A stretch of DNA of 64,000 bases from Hyperoodon ampullatus (GCA_949752795.1 OX457064.1:41784368-41848367); one strand, 5' to 3'. Shown: positions 24,180 to 37,059, counted from the stretch's first letter. Numbers and translations are program-made. Notes: generated by a model from the sequence alone, not told the origin.

Positions 24180-26790
24180 CATTTTTAATATTCCAATAAT
24201 CTAAGAATCTGATTAAACCAAGAGAACTGCAAGGATGGCATAATAGAATATTATACACATACGTATATATCAAGATTTGAGGTTGGAAAGTTAGTAAGAT
24301 ATTAGCCAAAGAGTAAAACACATCGTGTTAATATTAAGGTAAAAGTGTTAACATGTTGACTTTTATTACAAACCAATGTAAGATAACTAGTATTTGATTT
24401 CTTTTTTACTGATGTAATAAGAGTTAGATGGCAAAAAAAAAATTCTAGAACACCCCCGGCAGTACAGAAATAATAGAAGTGAATGAAGCGCCAGCACACT
24501 GCATAGAACTACACAAAGCACAACCATTTCAAGCCCTTGAAATAATTATACTTGATAATCCTTATGTCTGGGAGCATACTAATTACTTAGCTTTCTAGGC
24601 AGAAAAAAAAAAAGAAAGAAACATCTCTTTTGGGGCTTTTTAAATTTGGTCTCCAGCTAAAACAGAGAGTTTCTAGCTTTAAGTTTCCAAAAAAAAGGTG
24701 TAGCTACATTGTTATCCTCACCCAACAGCAGCATATCTGCACTGCTGCTAATAAGAAAAATGTAAGAGATTTGGATCATCATTGATCAGCCTTGACTAGT
24801 GGCAAAAACTCTGAGGCTTGCATAACCAAGGTGCTATATAGTTCTTTTATTTCCTGGTCCTACATGTTAACACAGTGACACAACATTTAGATATGTATTA
24901 CCCCAAGCAAACTTTAGAATCTACTAAAGTTTAGTATGGCCATAACTGAACTTTATATATGACCTTTGGTCTATACTGGGAATAAGCAATAAAGGGCCTT
25001 GTTTCCATCTATTTTAATTTTATTTCATGGTTCCACCTCAGAAACGTTTAAAACATATTTAAGTTCCTGATGTACATAACCCTATATTGTTTTGATTAAT
25101 ATATTGGCAGTTTTACAAAATGTTTGTTTTTAATTACCAAAAGGAACCAATCCATATTAAAAATTAAATGGTTGAATTTTTTAAAGCTCTGGCTGCTTAT
25201 TAAGCTAGACTTAGCCATAAAAACATTTTTGGCTCCCCTACAAGAGAAGAGAGATTTATCTAAGCTACATTATTAAAAAATCCATTTAGGCTGTCAACAA
25301 GTATGTCAAATATCAACCGAATATGATTTAAAGATTCAAAGCCATAAAAGAGAAATATTCCTTGGATGGCTTTAGAATCTGTATGGTTTCAAAGAATCAG
25401 AGGAGAGTGACAGGCTGGCACAAGGACAAGAAGATGATCAACAGTTACCTAGGGTAGTAGAGTTTGAGGGCTGGCCAAATCCTCTGTGTGTGCCTGTTGT
25501 CTGGCCCAGTTGGGCTATGACCTCCATTTTCCCTGATTCTGTTTCCTCTGTGTGTGCATTCCTGTCGAGCTTCTATGCCAGTTTACCTTTACAATTATGG
25601 CTTTATTAGTCTCATTTTAAGTATATTTTGTATTGTAATTCCATTTGTATTTTCCCCTAGTACCACTTTCCTTCTATCAAATACAGAGGCATTGATCATT
25701 TGCCATAATTTCTAGGAATAATAAGTGATAAGGATTTGATTCCAGCCCTTAGAGAGCTCACAAACTAGCAATGGTCTGGTAAAGCTATTGAGGAAAAGCT
25801 AGACCATGAATAAACCTTTACAATGTCACCTTTTCAACTTCCTTTATTGCCAAATTCCTCTAAATACATTACTTAACCCTCACAGTCTCTTTTTTCCTTA
25901 GGTCAAAATTATTAGTCCTCATTCGTAGATAAATAAAGTAACATGCCTTGATTTTCAGTCTACTGCCATGTCCATTAAATAAATAGCTATATAATAACAA
26001 ACATGAATGTATTATCTTAGAAATTAGGTAAGATAATAAGAAATCTTTGACTTCTTAGTGAAATCAATACTACTTCATTTTCTATTAGACTCTAAAATAT
26101 TTTTAAGGAATCAACCTTACATTTTGGCAGTAATCCCACACCCAAACAAGAAGGAGGTAAACTGAAAAGAAAATTCAAGAATTTTTATGTATACAGAAAT
26201 AAAGCAGTGCAAATTTAGTGTTTACAATTGAATTGCCCTTGCGAAATCAAAATATGTACTTAATAATGGTGTTCAGTACTCTTTCCCTAATGTATTACAA
26301 AAACTATAATATGCCTAGTATACAGAATTATACTCAGAGTACCGCTCATATTGGATGAATAAACACCTCTTGTTACAGCTACCAAAGTCTTAACAATGTT
26401 GTCCTCTTTTCAGAAAAGCTTCAATTCACAGTGAAATGCTCCAATTCTTGCTCCTTTTGGCCTCTTGTTCCGGAGGTGGCTGGAGGCTCAAGTCAAGTCA
26501 AGCTAGTCCAGATACTCCACCCTAAGAACATGCAATTTTGAACTCAGAGACAGGGAAAAGGGAAGTTTAGAAGGCTGACTCCTATCAATGGCAATACTTT
26601 GCTAAGCAGCCCATGGCTGGCTACTGCTGAGGCCACTGATGCTGCTATGATCACAAAGCTTTTTAAATATCAACGATTCACCTCTTCCAGAAAAGGCAAT
26701 GATGTTTTACATTATCCTTCCAATACAATGCTGTGTTTGAGCTAACAGGAAGTAATTACTTTGAGAATATAATAAAATAGTAGACTTTTA
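24180..26790. other. AT-rich sequence without recognised genes
   Basis: No coding pattern. A MIR-like remnant may lie at 25860-25960 on the reverse strand. The rest is unassigned. Confidence 0.45.
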
Positions 26791-26794
26791 GAGC

Positions 26795-26880
26795 TGAAAC
26801 AGGACTCAGTTATTCCTACTTGCTGTAAAAGATGAAGAAACTAAAGCATAGAGAGAATAAGTACTTTGCCCAAATTTATG
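26795..26880 (-). mobile_element. MIR-like fragment
   Basis: gatgaagaaactaaagcatagagag ... tttgcccaaa resembles the MIR core in reverse orientation. Short and diverged. Confidence 0.45.
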
Positions 26881-26886
26881 AAAAAT

Positions 26887-26903
26887 ATGTATATGTATAT
26901 ATA

Positions 26904-26951
<48 letters not shown>
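26887..26951. repeat. TA-rich microsatellite
   Basis: Mixed (TATG) and (TGTG) units lead into an uninterrupted run of about 20 TA units. Likely length-polymorphic. Confidence 0.9.
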
Positions 26952-26955
<4 letters not shown>

Positions 26956-27540
26956 TTTATATTTAAGTTAGCATTTCCTGCCTCAGCACAATGTGGTAAC
27001 AGGAAAGCTGGTACATTTCATCCTTTAAAGAATATTATCCACAGGTTGATATAATTTGTTATTTGATTGAATTGAAAAATTGACCTCATATGACATGATA
27101 AAATGTTACTTTCTTTGATTTATGTTGCTAGAAATAACATTTGAAAATGGCATTTGGTCATATGTTTGAGAGAACATATAGACTTGGTTGAAAATTTGCC
27201 AAATTGTTTCTGAAGTTCATCAGACATAAACCCTTATGTCTGATGTTGAGAAAATGGCCAAGATAGTAAGTGAATAAAGGCAAAGTACATCACAAATGCT
27301 ATTATTTTATGAGAATAAAAAGAAAATATATTTATGTGTTTGTTTTTTTTATTGCATAGAATGTCTCTAATAAGAGGAATTGTCTCCAATAAGAGGTTAA
27401 AGGAGCTGGCAGAGAGGTGTACAAAGAGGCTTTTCTCTGTATTTCCTTTTGTAAATTTTGTAACACATGTGCATATTACCAAATCCTAAAAAGAATAAAG
27501 TTCATCAAGAAACATAAGTGTGCGAAAATAGCTAAGAGAA
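26952..27540. other. Unrecognised sequence
   Basis: No gene or named repeat seen. gtctccaataagagg repeats imperfectly at 27363 and 27382. Confidence 0.4.
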
Positions 27541-28010
27541 TTGTAGGAAAATGACAAAAATAATTAGAGGAAACTTTATTATTAAATGTTAAAATAATCT
27601 ATAAAGCTATTATCATTAAAAGAGCATATTACCACAAGACAAATAAATAACTAGCTAGGTAGCATGGAATGAAGAATCCAGACAGAGAGGGGAATTTAAT
27701 ATATGGTTTTCAAAGGAGGATATCAAACGTTGAAAGCATTTACTAAACCTTGATGGGACAATTAACTGTCAGTTTTGGAGAAAAATAACACACCCCATAA
27801 CAAAAGTAAATCCCAACTGGATTTAATACGTAAGTAGCAACAACAAAGAAATGATAAAAGTACTAGAAGAAAATATATGATACCATTTTTATTACCTTTG
27901 GTATGTTAAAATACACCATGAATAAATTTATTAAAAAGCAGATAAAAACTAAAGAACATAGAAGAAATAATAAAGATACAAGCAGAACTTAATAAAATAA
28001 AAACAAATTT
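27540..28010 (+). mobile_element. Old L1 ORF2 fragment, post-RT region
   Basis: gatgggacaattaactgtcagttttggagaaaaataac and gataaaagtactagaagaaaatata match ORF2 downstream of the RT catalytic site. Decayed in all frames. Confidence 0.65.
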
Positions 28011-28122
28011 ACAATAGAGGCTCAACCAAGAACAACAAAATTTGTTCTTTGAAGAAAACTATGTAATGTACAATCTTCTAATAAGACTAATAAAGAAAAA
28101 AAGACAACTTAGAAATGGGACA

Positions 28123-28333
28123 GGGCTTCCCTGGTGGCGCAGTGGTTGAGAGTCCGCCTGCCGATGCAGGGGACACGGGTTCGTGCCCCGATCCCGGAGG
28201 ATCCCACATGCCGCGGAGCGGCTGGGCCCGCGAGCCATGGCCGCGGAGCCTGTGTGTGTCCGGAGCCTGTGCTCCGCAACGGGAGAGGCCACAGCAGTGA
28301 GAGGCCCACGTACAGAAAAAAAAAAAAAAAAAA
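28123..28333 (+). mobile_element. CHR-type SINE, 210-bp class
   Basis: Complete head, body and A-tail. Exact 12-bp duplication agaaatgggaca (28111-28122 and 28334-28345). It has an extra tgtg in the cctgtgtgtgtccgg part of the body. Confidence 0.95.
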
Positions 28334-28939
28334 AGAAATGGGACATAATTAGGGATAAAATAAAGGATAAACAGTAGTAAACACTATGAAATACTTCATT
28401 AATATTAAAAGTATACAAAAAATGGAAAATTCCTAGAAAAAAATTCTTATCAAAAGTGATTAAAACCTATGGACAAAACCCCTGAAATTTCCTATATTCA
28501 TTAATTAAATTTAATTATTAGTTAAAAATCTTCTCACAAAGAAGGCACCAGTCTCAACCAGCTTTTTAGGAAAATTCTACCAAATATTTCTGGAACAGAT
28601 AATTGAGAATATGTATAGGCTCACCCAGATAAAGAAGAAAAGCTTCCCAAACTACATTAAGACTAACTAAGGGTATTATATTGGCAAATGGTATGTATAA
28701 AGTTAAACTACCACTTGTACACAGGTACAACATCCCAAAGAAAATACTAGCAAACTACATCTAACATTATGTAAAGAAGATAATAGATAATCACCAAGTT
28801 AGGTTACCAAGGGAATAAAGGGTATCAGCACAAGAAAATTTCTAAATTTCATTTACATATTAACAGATAAAGGAGGAAGGAAAAAAATCATCTCCCTAGG
28901 TGCAGAAAACCTACTGGAATATTAAAAAACTATGATGAG

Positions 28940-29150
28940 GGCTTCCCTGGTGGCGCAGTGGTTGAGAGTCCGCCTGCCGATGCAGGGGACATGGGTTCGT
29001 GCCCCGGTCCGGGGAGGATCCCACACGCCACGGAGCGGCTTGGCCTGTGAGCCATGGCCGCTAAGCCTGCGCGTCCGGAGGCTGTGCTCCGCAACGGGAG
29101 AGGCCACAACAGTGAGAGGCCCGCATATCGCAAAAAAAAAAAAAAAAAAA
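28940..29150 (+). mobile_element. CHR-type SINE, 210-bp class
   Basis: Complete copy with an uninterrupted A-tail of about 20. Duplication aaaaaactatgatgag (28924-28939 and 29147-29162). Confidence 0.95.
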
Positions 29151-29299
29151 AACTATGATGAGAACTCTTAGCAAACTTGAAATAGAAAAGAACTGTCTAA
29201 CCTATCAAAGGTATCTATTAAAAAAAAAAAAACACCCACAAGAACAAAAAAAATTACAGCAATCATCTGATTCAATGATAAAAAGAAGTTAGGGGCCAG

Positions 29300-29650
29300 A
29301 CTAAAGTGCCTACAGTATGATGGGCTCGTGGACCCTGCTTGTACAGGCTCAAAGAGAGTCCTTTAGGTACGCCTTCTCCCTCTTCCCATCTCCAAGGTAC
29401 TATTGGTAGCTTGAAAATGGCTATGGTTATTTGCATTACTGAAACTGGCAAATATTACAAATCAAGGATTTCAGGGTAGAGGGTGGGGGAAAATGGGGCT
29501 CAGTAGGAGGGAGCTGGTTTGTCAAAACACGACCTAGTAGAGAGAGCTGGGTAAGATAAGTTAAAGAAGAAAAATGAATGAGATAGCAGTTGGGGTGGAA
29601 GAAATAAAACAGTCATTACTTAATGGTGTTATGATCGCCCACATAGAAAA
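29300..29650. other. Unrecognised sequence
   Basis: Purine-rich stretch with no named repeat or gene. Confidence 0.4.
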
Positions 29651-30015
29651 CACAGCAAAGTACATGGATCATCTATTATAATTAAAAATAGGGTTTAGCC
29701 AGTTTTTTGAACATAAGAGTAATACCTGAAAAGAAATGAACTTCAGCTACAAATATCAACGTGAATTCAATTTTGGAAATATATCATTGCATGAAAAAAG
29801 CAAGATACAGAAGAATATAGACAGTACAATTCCATGTTTTTAGAGTTCAAAAACAAGCAAAATTCAGCAGCATGTTGTCTAGGAATACATACATATGTGC
29901 TAAAATTATATTTTATGAAAAAGAGCAAGAAATGAGAAAAGAAATTTCTAGACAATTATTATCTCTGTGGAGTGGGAACAGGTAAGAGGATGTGATTAGG
30001 AAACAGCACACAGAG
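29650..30015 (+). mobile_element. Old L1 3'-end fragment
   Basis: tatcattgcatgaaaaaagcaag, agaatatagacagtacaattcc and tctgtggagtgggaacagg are landmarks of old L1 ORF2 end and 3' UTR. Confidence 0.55.
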
Positions 30016-30016
30016 T

Positions 30017-30717
30017 TCTTTCATAAGAAAAATGACCATACAACCCAGCAATTCCACTACTGGGCATATACCCTGAGAAAACCGTAATTCAAAAATAGTC
30101 GTGTACCACAATGTTCATTGCAACTCTATTTACAATAGCCAGGACATGGAAGCAACCTAAGTGTCCATCAACAGATGAATGGATAAAGAAATTTGGCACA
30201 AATATACAATGGAATATTACTCAGCCATAAAAAGAAACGAAATTGAGTTATTTGTAGTGAGGTGGATGGACCTAGAGTCTGTCATACAGAGTGAAGTAAG
30301 TCAGAAAGAGAAAAACAAATGCCATATGCTAACATACGTATATGGAATCTAAAAAAAAAAAATTGTTCTGAAGAACCTAGGGGCAGGACAGGAATAAAGA
30401 CGCAGATGTAGAGAATGAACTTGAGGACACGGGGAGGTGGAAGGGTAGGCTGGGACAAAGAGAGAGTGGCATGGACATGTATACACTACCAAATGTAAAA
30501 TAGCTAGCTAGTGGGAAGCAGCTGCATAGCACAGGGAGATCAGCTCAGTGCTTTCTGTCCACCTAGAGGGGTGGGATAGGGAATGCGGGAGGGAGATGCA
30601 AGAGTGAGGGGATATGGGGATATATGTATATGTATAGCTGATTCACTTTGGTATAAAGCAGAAACTAACACAACATTGTAAAACAACTATACTCCAATAA
30701 AGATGTGAAAAAAAAAA
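30017..30717 (+). mobile_element. Young L1, 5'-truncated, 700 bp
   Basis: Starts inside the last ORF2 codons (cccagcaattccactactgg), includes the stop after the GIYP motif (ccctga at 30070), a 3' UTR very like that of the 43560 L1, and the end ctccaataaagatgtg plus A-tail. Confidence 0.9.
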
Positions 30718-31500
30718 AGAAAACGAATGGAAAAGATAATAGTCAGGTGAAAAACATTTGCAACAAATATAACAGATCTACTGTTGAGACATAAATGTAG
30801 AGATATAAAATTTGCCAAATCATTAGATACAAAATCAATGCAAAAAAAGATGGCCCAACTCAAAAATGGGCAAAGGTTATGTAGCAATCGTTATTCCCAC
30901 TAAAAAGTAAGTACCAATTTATTATTTTTTACCCATCATAGTTAAAAAATTTTAAAATATTTTGGCATGGATTATTGAAGAAAAGATACTCTCAAAAAGT
31001 GTTGATGAGAGTACAAATTTGATACAGTCTTTTTTAGCAGGTAAATTTGTTTCTTATTACTCAATAATTCCACTTAAAAAATTATGCTCTATAGTAAAAA
31101 AAAAAGTGTAAGTTTGTGCCTCTGTGTTTATGTTCATTGCACCATTGATTGTAATAGGGTAAAAAAAAAATCCTACATGTCTGTCAATGAAGAAATCAAT
31201 AAATAAAATAGAGGAATATTCTGTAAGCTATTAAGATTAATGAGAAAGCTTTGTATGTTGATCTGGAACAACTTCAGTGATATATAATTATAAAAATCAA
31301 AACATATGGCACGATGCCAGTTAATGACAGGAATAAAAGAACATAGTGGTGGGAGTTGGGAATTCTGGTGGACATAAAATAGTTAACAGGAATGGCCTTT
31401 GAGACTTGGGGTTAGAGGAAAAGTGTAGGGAATTTTCTTCTCTTACTTGATCTATTTCCCGCAATGTGATGTGAATATGAATCAGTAATAATACATAAAA
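30718..31500 (+). mobile_element. Old L1 ORF2 end and 3' UTR
   Basis: gcccaactcaaaaatgggcaaagg, agtgttgatgagagtac and gttcattgcaccattgattg mark the C-terminal part. Highly decayed. Confidence 0.6.
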
Positions 31501-31716
31501 ACATGGATCAACAAAAATAATAATTAGTGATTTCTCAATAAGTGAGGGGTGTTCTTGCTGATTCTGAGGAATATGCAATAAGTTTTTTAAGCAAGGATTG
31601 CTTAACTATTGGAAAAACAAATATATTAGGAGCTGAAGTTATTGAAATATGAGCATATTGCTTTAATCCCAGTAATTTTTTTTTTTCTGCTTTGGGAATA
31701 TAAATAAAATGCTGGG

Positions 31717-31929
31717 GGCTCCCCTGGTGGCACAGTGGTTGAGAGTCCGCCTGCAGATGCAGGGGACACAGGTTCGTGCCCCGGTCCGGGAAGATCCCAC
31801 ATGCCGCGGAGCGGCTGGGCCCGTGAGCCATAGCCGCTGAGCATGCGCGTCCGGAGCCTGTGCTCCACAACAGGAGAGGCCGCAACAGTGAGAGGCCCGC
31901 ATACCGCAAAAAAAAAAAAAAAAAAAAAA
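31717..31929 (+). mobile_element. CHR-type SINE, 210-bp class
   Basis: Complete copy, A-tail about 27. Duplication aaaatgctggg (31706-31716 and 31930-31940). One-base difference in the head (ggctcccctgg). Confidence 0.95.
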
Positions 31930-31940
31930 AAAATGCTGGG

Positions 31941-33420
31941 CATTTTTGTTGTTGGTAACTGAGGACAAATGCCAAAGCTAACAGCTGCCAGGAAGGAAAC
32001 TCTACTTAAAGTATCCTAAAAACCTTATTTTGATTTTTTAAAACCTCATAAGATATAGAAAGAGAAATTGGAAATAATTATGCATATATATGAAAATATA
32101 TATGGGCATATATTTATGTCTCTAAATCAATTTTTATATATAATACACATAATTTTTTTTCTTATATACAACATTTATTTAAGTAAAATTTATATAAATA
32201 TAAACGTCCAAATTTGAGATTCATTTAGAAAGCTGGGGAAAAGGGCACTATGTGGGTTACCTAGTCGTAAAAGATTGCCATAGTAAAATCCAGAAGAATT
32301 TGGAAGGAAGAATATGAATTTCCTAGACATAGTCCAGTTTAGACGATGTAGAAAAAAAATTAATGATGGGTGTAGTAGGACACACATCTGCATTGCTAGA
32401 AATACCGCAAGGAAATGAGTGCCAATTGTGCCAGCCAGGGGATTTCCAGATAGGAAAACCCAGACAGGAAAGCATACATTCACATTGCTTGATCATGGTC
32501 TGCTCTCCAGCGAGGCTGGAGGAAGGCACAGGATGAATCCATGGATTCTTCCAGCCCAGCAGTTCCCTCCTCATTCCTTAAGCCACCTCAGTAAAGGGAC
32601 ACACCCACATCAAATGACATCCAGTGCTAACTAAGTCTGGAAGGAACCCCATTCTTACTTTGAGCATAATGTCTACTGCGTATACTAAGTTCCTCTCTTT
32701 TACATTGATCCAATATACCTGCAGGCTTCATGATTCTATTTGAAAACTTTCTCATAATGAATCTTTTATCGACAGCTTTGCTTTTATTCTTTCTGTGGTC
32801 TTTCAGCTACTAAATTTACAAAGGTCTTGTTGCTATAGGGAGGGATTCATAAGAATGTAGGTGTCTCTGTATCACCATTATCATACTAGAGTCAGTCCCA
32901 GGTAAGAGCTAAATAGAGAAGTAGGAAACACAAGAGTCTCCAGGAAATTGTCTACCTTGCTTATTGGGGCTAGAGTTTGTTTTTATCCTGCAATGAATGT
33001 ACAACTGGATTAGGTAATGCAACCTTCTCCTGGTTGTTTAGTTGTGTTTCTCTCAGAAGAGGCCAAATATAAACTCAGTTAAAAATGCAGGAGGTTGGAA
33101 GGTAACCATAGATTTTTAAACCCACAGCTGTGGTAATTTATCATCCCAGGAAAGATATGTCCCACATACACCTGAATCCTTCCTGTTGGTAGAGCATTTC
33201 ACAAGTTTAAAGACTTCTTTCTTGTATTTGATGGAAACTGACTCTCTGAAACATCTGTATACGTATTTCATTTGATCTGTAGCCTCCATAAAAAATAAGA
33301 GTAATGTCCCCTCCACATTACAACACTTCAAATGTCAAAAATAATGACCATAGCTCCTGTACTGTACTGCTCCTATACTGTCATGCCTAATTTTTTCAAG
33401 CATTCTTCATGTGACATGGT
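31941..33420. other. Unrecognised sequence
   Basis: No gene identified. The 97- and 83-codon reverse frames at 32190-32574 overlap one another and show no domain. A TATA/ATAT-rich patch lies at 32080-32170. Confidence 0.45.
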
Positions 33421-33424
33421 TTGG

Positions 33425-33944
33425 AGTAGATATAGCAGATTGCAAAATAATGGTTACAGCTTCTTCCCATCCCTGTATGCGCGTGCCTTTGTAGCTTGTC
33501 ACAAGAAGTGAGAGGTAGCGTTGCTCCACCACTTTGAATCCGGGTTGGCCTTGCAGCTTGCTTTGACCAATAAAATACAGTAGAAGTGAAGTTATGAGAG
33601 GCTTGAATATAAACCTAAAGAGGTCTTGTTGCCTCTAGTCTCACTTTCTTGGAATCTGAGACATCCGTGTGAAGACGCCTGGGCTGGTCTCCCAGAGGAT
33701 GAGAGTGGCTCAGCTGTTAGCCACCACAAATTTTTAGACACATAAAGGAGGTCTCCAGTCCTAGTGTAGTGACCAGATGACTGTAGTTGCATGAATGACC
33801 CCAAACAAGACCAGCAGAAGATCTGCCTGGCTGAACCCAGCTCAAATTGCTGATTTCCAGAATCATGAACAAACGAAATGATTGTTGTTTGAAACCAAAA
33901 AGATTTGATTTCAAATCTACCTACCAATAAATAACTGATACAGT
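33425..33944 (+). mobile_element. MLT1-type LTR (ERVL-MaLR)
   Basis: Order of landmarks: gcaaaataatggttacagcttcttcccatccctgt, gcttgctttgaccaataaaat, gtgtgaagacgcctgggct, aacaaacgaaatgattgttg and the end aaataactgatacagt. The 111-codon reverse frame at 33592-33927 is inside the LTR and does not look coding. Confidence 0.8.
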
Positions 33945-35510
33945 AAATTGCCCATTACTCATTCCATTACTCCTTCCTTGGAGTATCTATCCCTTGAAAG
34001 TATGATACAGAATACAGTATTCTCATTTCCAATCTGACTAAAGCAGAATAGATCAAAATTAGCCTCTCCTACATTATACATAATTCATTTCATTTGTCAA
34101 TGTTTCAAAATTGCTCTAAATTTTATAGTATCACATTTTCTGATCTGTATTATAACCATTCTTTATATATAAAAGTACTATAGACTAGAAAATATTAAAA
34201 TATGCTCAACAATTTATGAATTTTTAAGTATTTATAATTTCTCAAAATTTTTCTTTTATTGCTTCTTTGGTAATTAAACTCCCTTCTCTTTTGTGTCTTT
34301 CCAGAAAACTCTCTTTGTTGGATGTTTGTCACTTGGGATCAATCCTTTGATTTTATTTTTTCATTATTTTTCACTTCTTGCTTCATTGTTCTAATTTATG
34401 AGATTTTCTCTTTTTATCTTTTTACCTTTGATTTACAGTCATGGTCATACTTTTAATTTTAAGAGATTTCCTTTTATTCTATCATTGCTCCTTTATAATA
34501 GCATTCTGTTCCCATTTTGGAGATGTAATAAATATTCTTATCCCTCTGACGCTATTAAATGTAAGTATCCTTCTATTTCCTGTGTTAGGTCTGTTTCCTC
34601 TAGGTTCCTATTCTGGAGTTTTCTTTTTTGTTTTTAATGTTTTATTTGGTGTCCTTTTCTTTTGTGTCAGAGACTTTCTTGCAATAACTGGTGATCTTTA
34701 GCTGACAAACCACATATAATAATAAAATGCTGAAAAGCTGAGAGGAGCTGGGGTGGGGAGGAGAGATTGGAAAGGAGAGACAGGGAAGTGAGGTTTGAGA
34801 ACTTTGTTTGTTTACAACACAAAATTTTACTTCCTTGCTTATATTTTATGTCATATGTATTCTACTCTGTTTCACATGCTTTATTTATACTGGAGCCAGG
34901 CTGAAGGAGAAAATCCTATCTTCTCGAAAAAGGAAAAGAACAATAACAAATTCATGTGATTGTTCTTGAAGTTTCTAATTGAATATAGCTTACGTACATG
35001 TCTAGAGTAAGTCATATAAACAAGTATGATGCTCATGATCTGCAAAAGTATATTCCTTCCTCAGGGAGGCATAGCAAATGATACAGCAAGGAGCAGACAT
35101 ATATAATCCTTCTACTGGAAAGGAGTTGGGAACAATATACAACCTGTAAAAATTACTTTTATAACAATAGCAACTCGCCTGTATTTTTTTGTCTCAGTTT
35201 AGTAATTGATTAATTGAAGATAACAATAATCATTCCACAAGATTTTCATTGAGAATAAATCAGTATGTACATGTTTCAAATGCTTGTCTTACCACTTGAT
35301 GCACTGTGTTTAATTAATATTGAATAATTATATTCTTCTTTTCCAATTTTAATGATCTTTATCCTGAGCTCTAGGACCCAGATTTTTCATTGTTTGATGT
35401 TTTATTCTCACCATATCATTCCAGTATGTCATAATCCACTTGCCCTTAGTCTGAGGTTTGAGAATTTAGGGTGAATAACTGAGACCCTCATATGTTAAGA
35501 CATAGTGGGG
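33945..35510. other. AT-rich sequence without recognised genes
   Basis: No gene or named repeat seen. A purine-rich GGAG stretch lies at 34740-34795. The 86-codon frame at 34441-34701 is F/L-rich through T-rich DNA. Confidence 0.45.
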
Positions 35511-35872
35511 GGGGTTAATTAATTAATTTATTTGTGGCTGCATTGGGTTTTCGTTGCTGCGCACGGGCTCTCTCTAGTTGTGGCGAGTGGGGGCTACTCT
35601 TTGTTGTGGTGCGCGGGCTACTCGTTGCGGGGCCTTCTCTTGCTGTGGAGCATGGGCTCTAGGTGTGCGGGCTTCAGTAGTTGTGGCTCTTGAGCTCTAG
35701 AGCACAGGCTCAGTAGTTGTGGCTCACAGGCTCTAGAACGCAGGCTCAGTGGTTGTGGCGCACGGGCTTAGTTGCTCCGTGGCATGTGGGATCCTGCTGG
35801 ACCAGGGCTTGAACCCGGGCCCCCTGCATTGGCAGGCAGACTCTCAACCACTGTGCCACCAGGGAAGTCCTT
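35511..35872 (-). mobile_element. Long CHR-type SINE, 340-bp class
   Basis: Reverse copy with a TTAA-type tail at 35516-35532. The long body has repeated gttgtggc...gggct units, and the tRNA-Glu head lies at 35815-35872 with an intact B-box (ggcttgaacccggg on this strand). Duplication tagtgggg (35503-35510 and 35873-35880). The frame at 35749-36222 runs out of this SINE into unrelated DNA. Confidence 0.9.
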
Positions 35873-35880
35873 TAGTGGGG

Positions 35881-36525
35881 CTTTTTTGTTTTCTCTTTTC
35901 TTCTCCAGGACTATTAGTTTCTCAGGAGAAGTGTCCTTGGGCTTTATGGCTGGTGTTCTGGGAACAAGGTACAAGGAAGCCTAGAGGATCTCGAATTTGT
36001 TGTGCTGACTGGAGCTTGATCTCCTTGCTTTCTGTCCCATTCCTCTCCAGCTCCCCATCAGACTGGATGTCCCTGAGCCCTGAGCTTCTCTGGCTCAGTT
36101 ACTTCCAAGTAAATGTCCAGTACCTACTAATTATGGAGGCATTGAAGGGACGTAAGGCTGTGAGACAGTTGGACCCTGGGAGTGGGAAAAAGGCAACTAC
36201 ACTTTTTATATGCAAACTCTAATCCAATCTTTGCTTCCATGCCTCACATCTTAAGTTCCTTGTCAACTTGCCCTGATACTTGCCTTCAAGTGCTGAGTCT
36301 CCCTGTACTTTGCACGCTGAAGCTGGGATAAGCCCTCTCCCCTGCAGGGCCTCCCCTGCAGGTACTTTACGCTTAGCTTCTTCCTCCACTAATCTGACTC
36401 AACACCACTCCCTTTGGTTCCCTTCTTCCAAAAATGGGCTTAGAATTTTGGCCCATCATTTTACTCCTCTGGTTCTCTGTAACCTTGTGAGTTTATACCT
36501 GTGAAAATTCTTTATTTAACGCTGA
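35881..36525. other. Unrecognised sequence
   Basis: Locally GC-richer with CT-rich parts. No domain is visible in the overlapping frames and I see no repeat I can name. Confidence 0.4.
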
Positions 36526-36529
36526 AGTA

Positions 36530-36812
36530 TTGTTGCTGTCCAATATTATTTAAGTTTCAGGTGTACAGTAGAGTGAATCACGATTTTTACAGGTTATACT
36601 CCATTTATAGTTATTACAAAACATTGACTATATCCCCTGTGCTGTATAATGTGTCTTTGTAGCTTATTTTGTACCTAATAGTTTGCACCTCTTCATTCCC
36701 TCCTCCTCTATTGCCCCTCCCCCCTTCCCTCTCCTCACTGGTAACCACTAGTTTGTTCTCTATATCCGTGAGTCTGCTTCTTTTTTGTTACATTCACTAG
36801 TTTGTTTTCAGT
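36530..36812 (-). mobile_element. L1 3'-UTR fragment
   Basis: taagtttcaggtgtacagtagagtg, cctgtgctgtataatgtg and ggtaaccactagtttgttc are the reverse complement of an L1 3' UTR. It lacks ORF2. Confidence 0.8.
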
Positions 36813-36940
36813 TCTTTTATTGGCGTTTCATTGGGACTCTGAAGAGAAAAAAATGAGTGATGAGACAAATGGGTGTGAGGGTCAAAGGTTTGGAAAGGTT
36901 CAAATTAAGAAAGAATATAATGTGTTATTTAAACTCTGTA

Positions 36941-37059
36941 GGGAATCTCTGGTGGTCCAGTGGTTGGGACTCCACGCTTTTACTGCCAAGGGCGCAGGTT
37001 CCATCCCTGGTCAGGGAACTAAGATCCCACAAGCCGTGCAAAATGGCCAAAAAAAAAAG
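36941..37059 (+). mobile_element. Short CHR-related SINE, 120-bp class
   Basis: tRNA-Glu-like head (ggtggtccagtggttggg; B-box ggttccatccc), body ending aaaatggcc and an A10 tail. Exact duplication tttaaactctgta (36928-36940 and 37060-37072). Confidence 0.9.

Larger units (their letters stand above)
28011..29300 (+). mobile_element. Old L1 ORF2 fragment, pre-RT region, split by two SINEs
   Basis: Starts with aaatttgttctttgaagaaaac and aatggaaaattcctag, parts of ORF2 upstream of the catalytic motif, so it cannot be the continuation of the 27540 piece. SINEs at 28123 and 28940 interrupt it. Confidence 0.6.

Noticed and set aside
31535..31975. 146-codon reverse-strand protein
   Set aside because: It starts outside, crosses the SINE A-tail (a Phe run) and the SINE body, and is not a gene.
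33592..33927. 111-codon reverse-strand protein
   Set aside because: Falls wholly in an MLT1 LTR and lacks any domain.
35749..36222. 157-codon protein
   Set aside because: Begins inside the long SINE and runs into unrelated sequence by chance.
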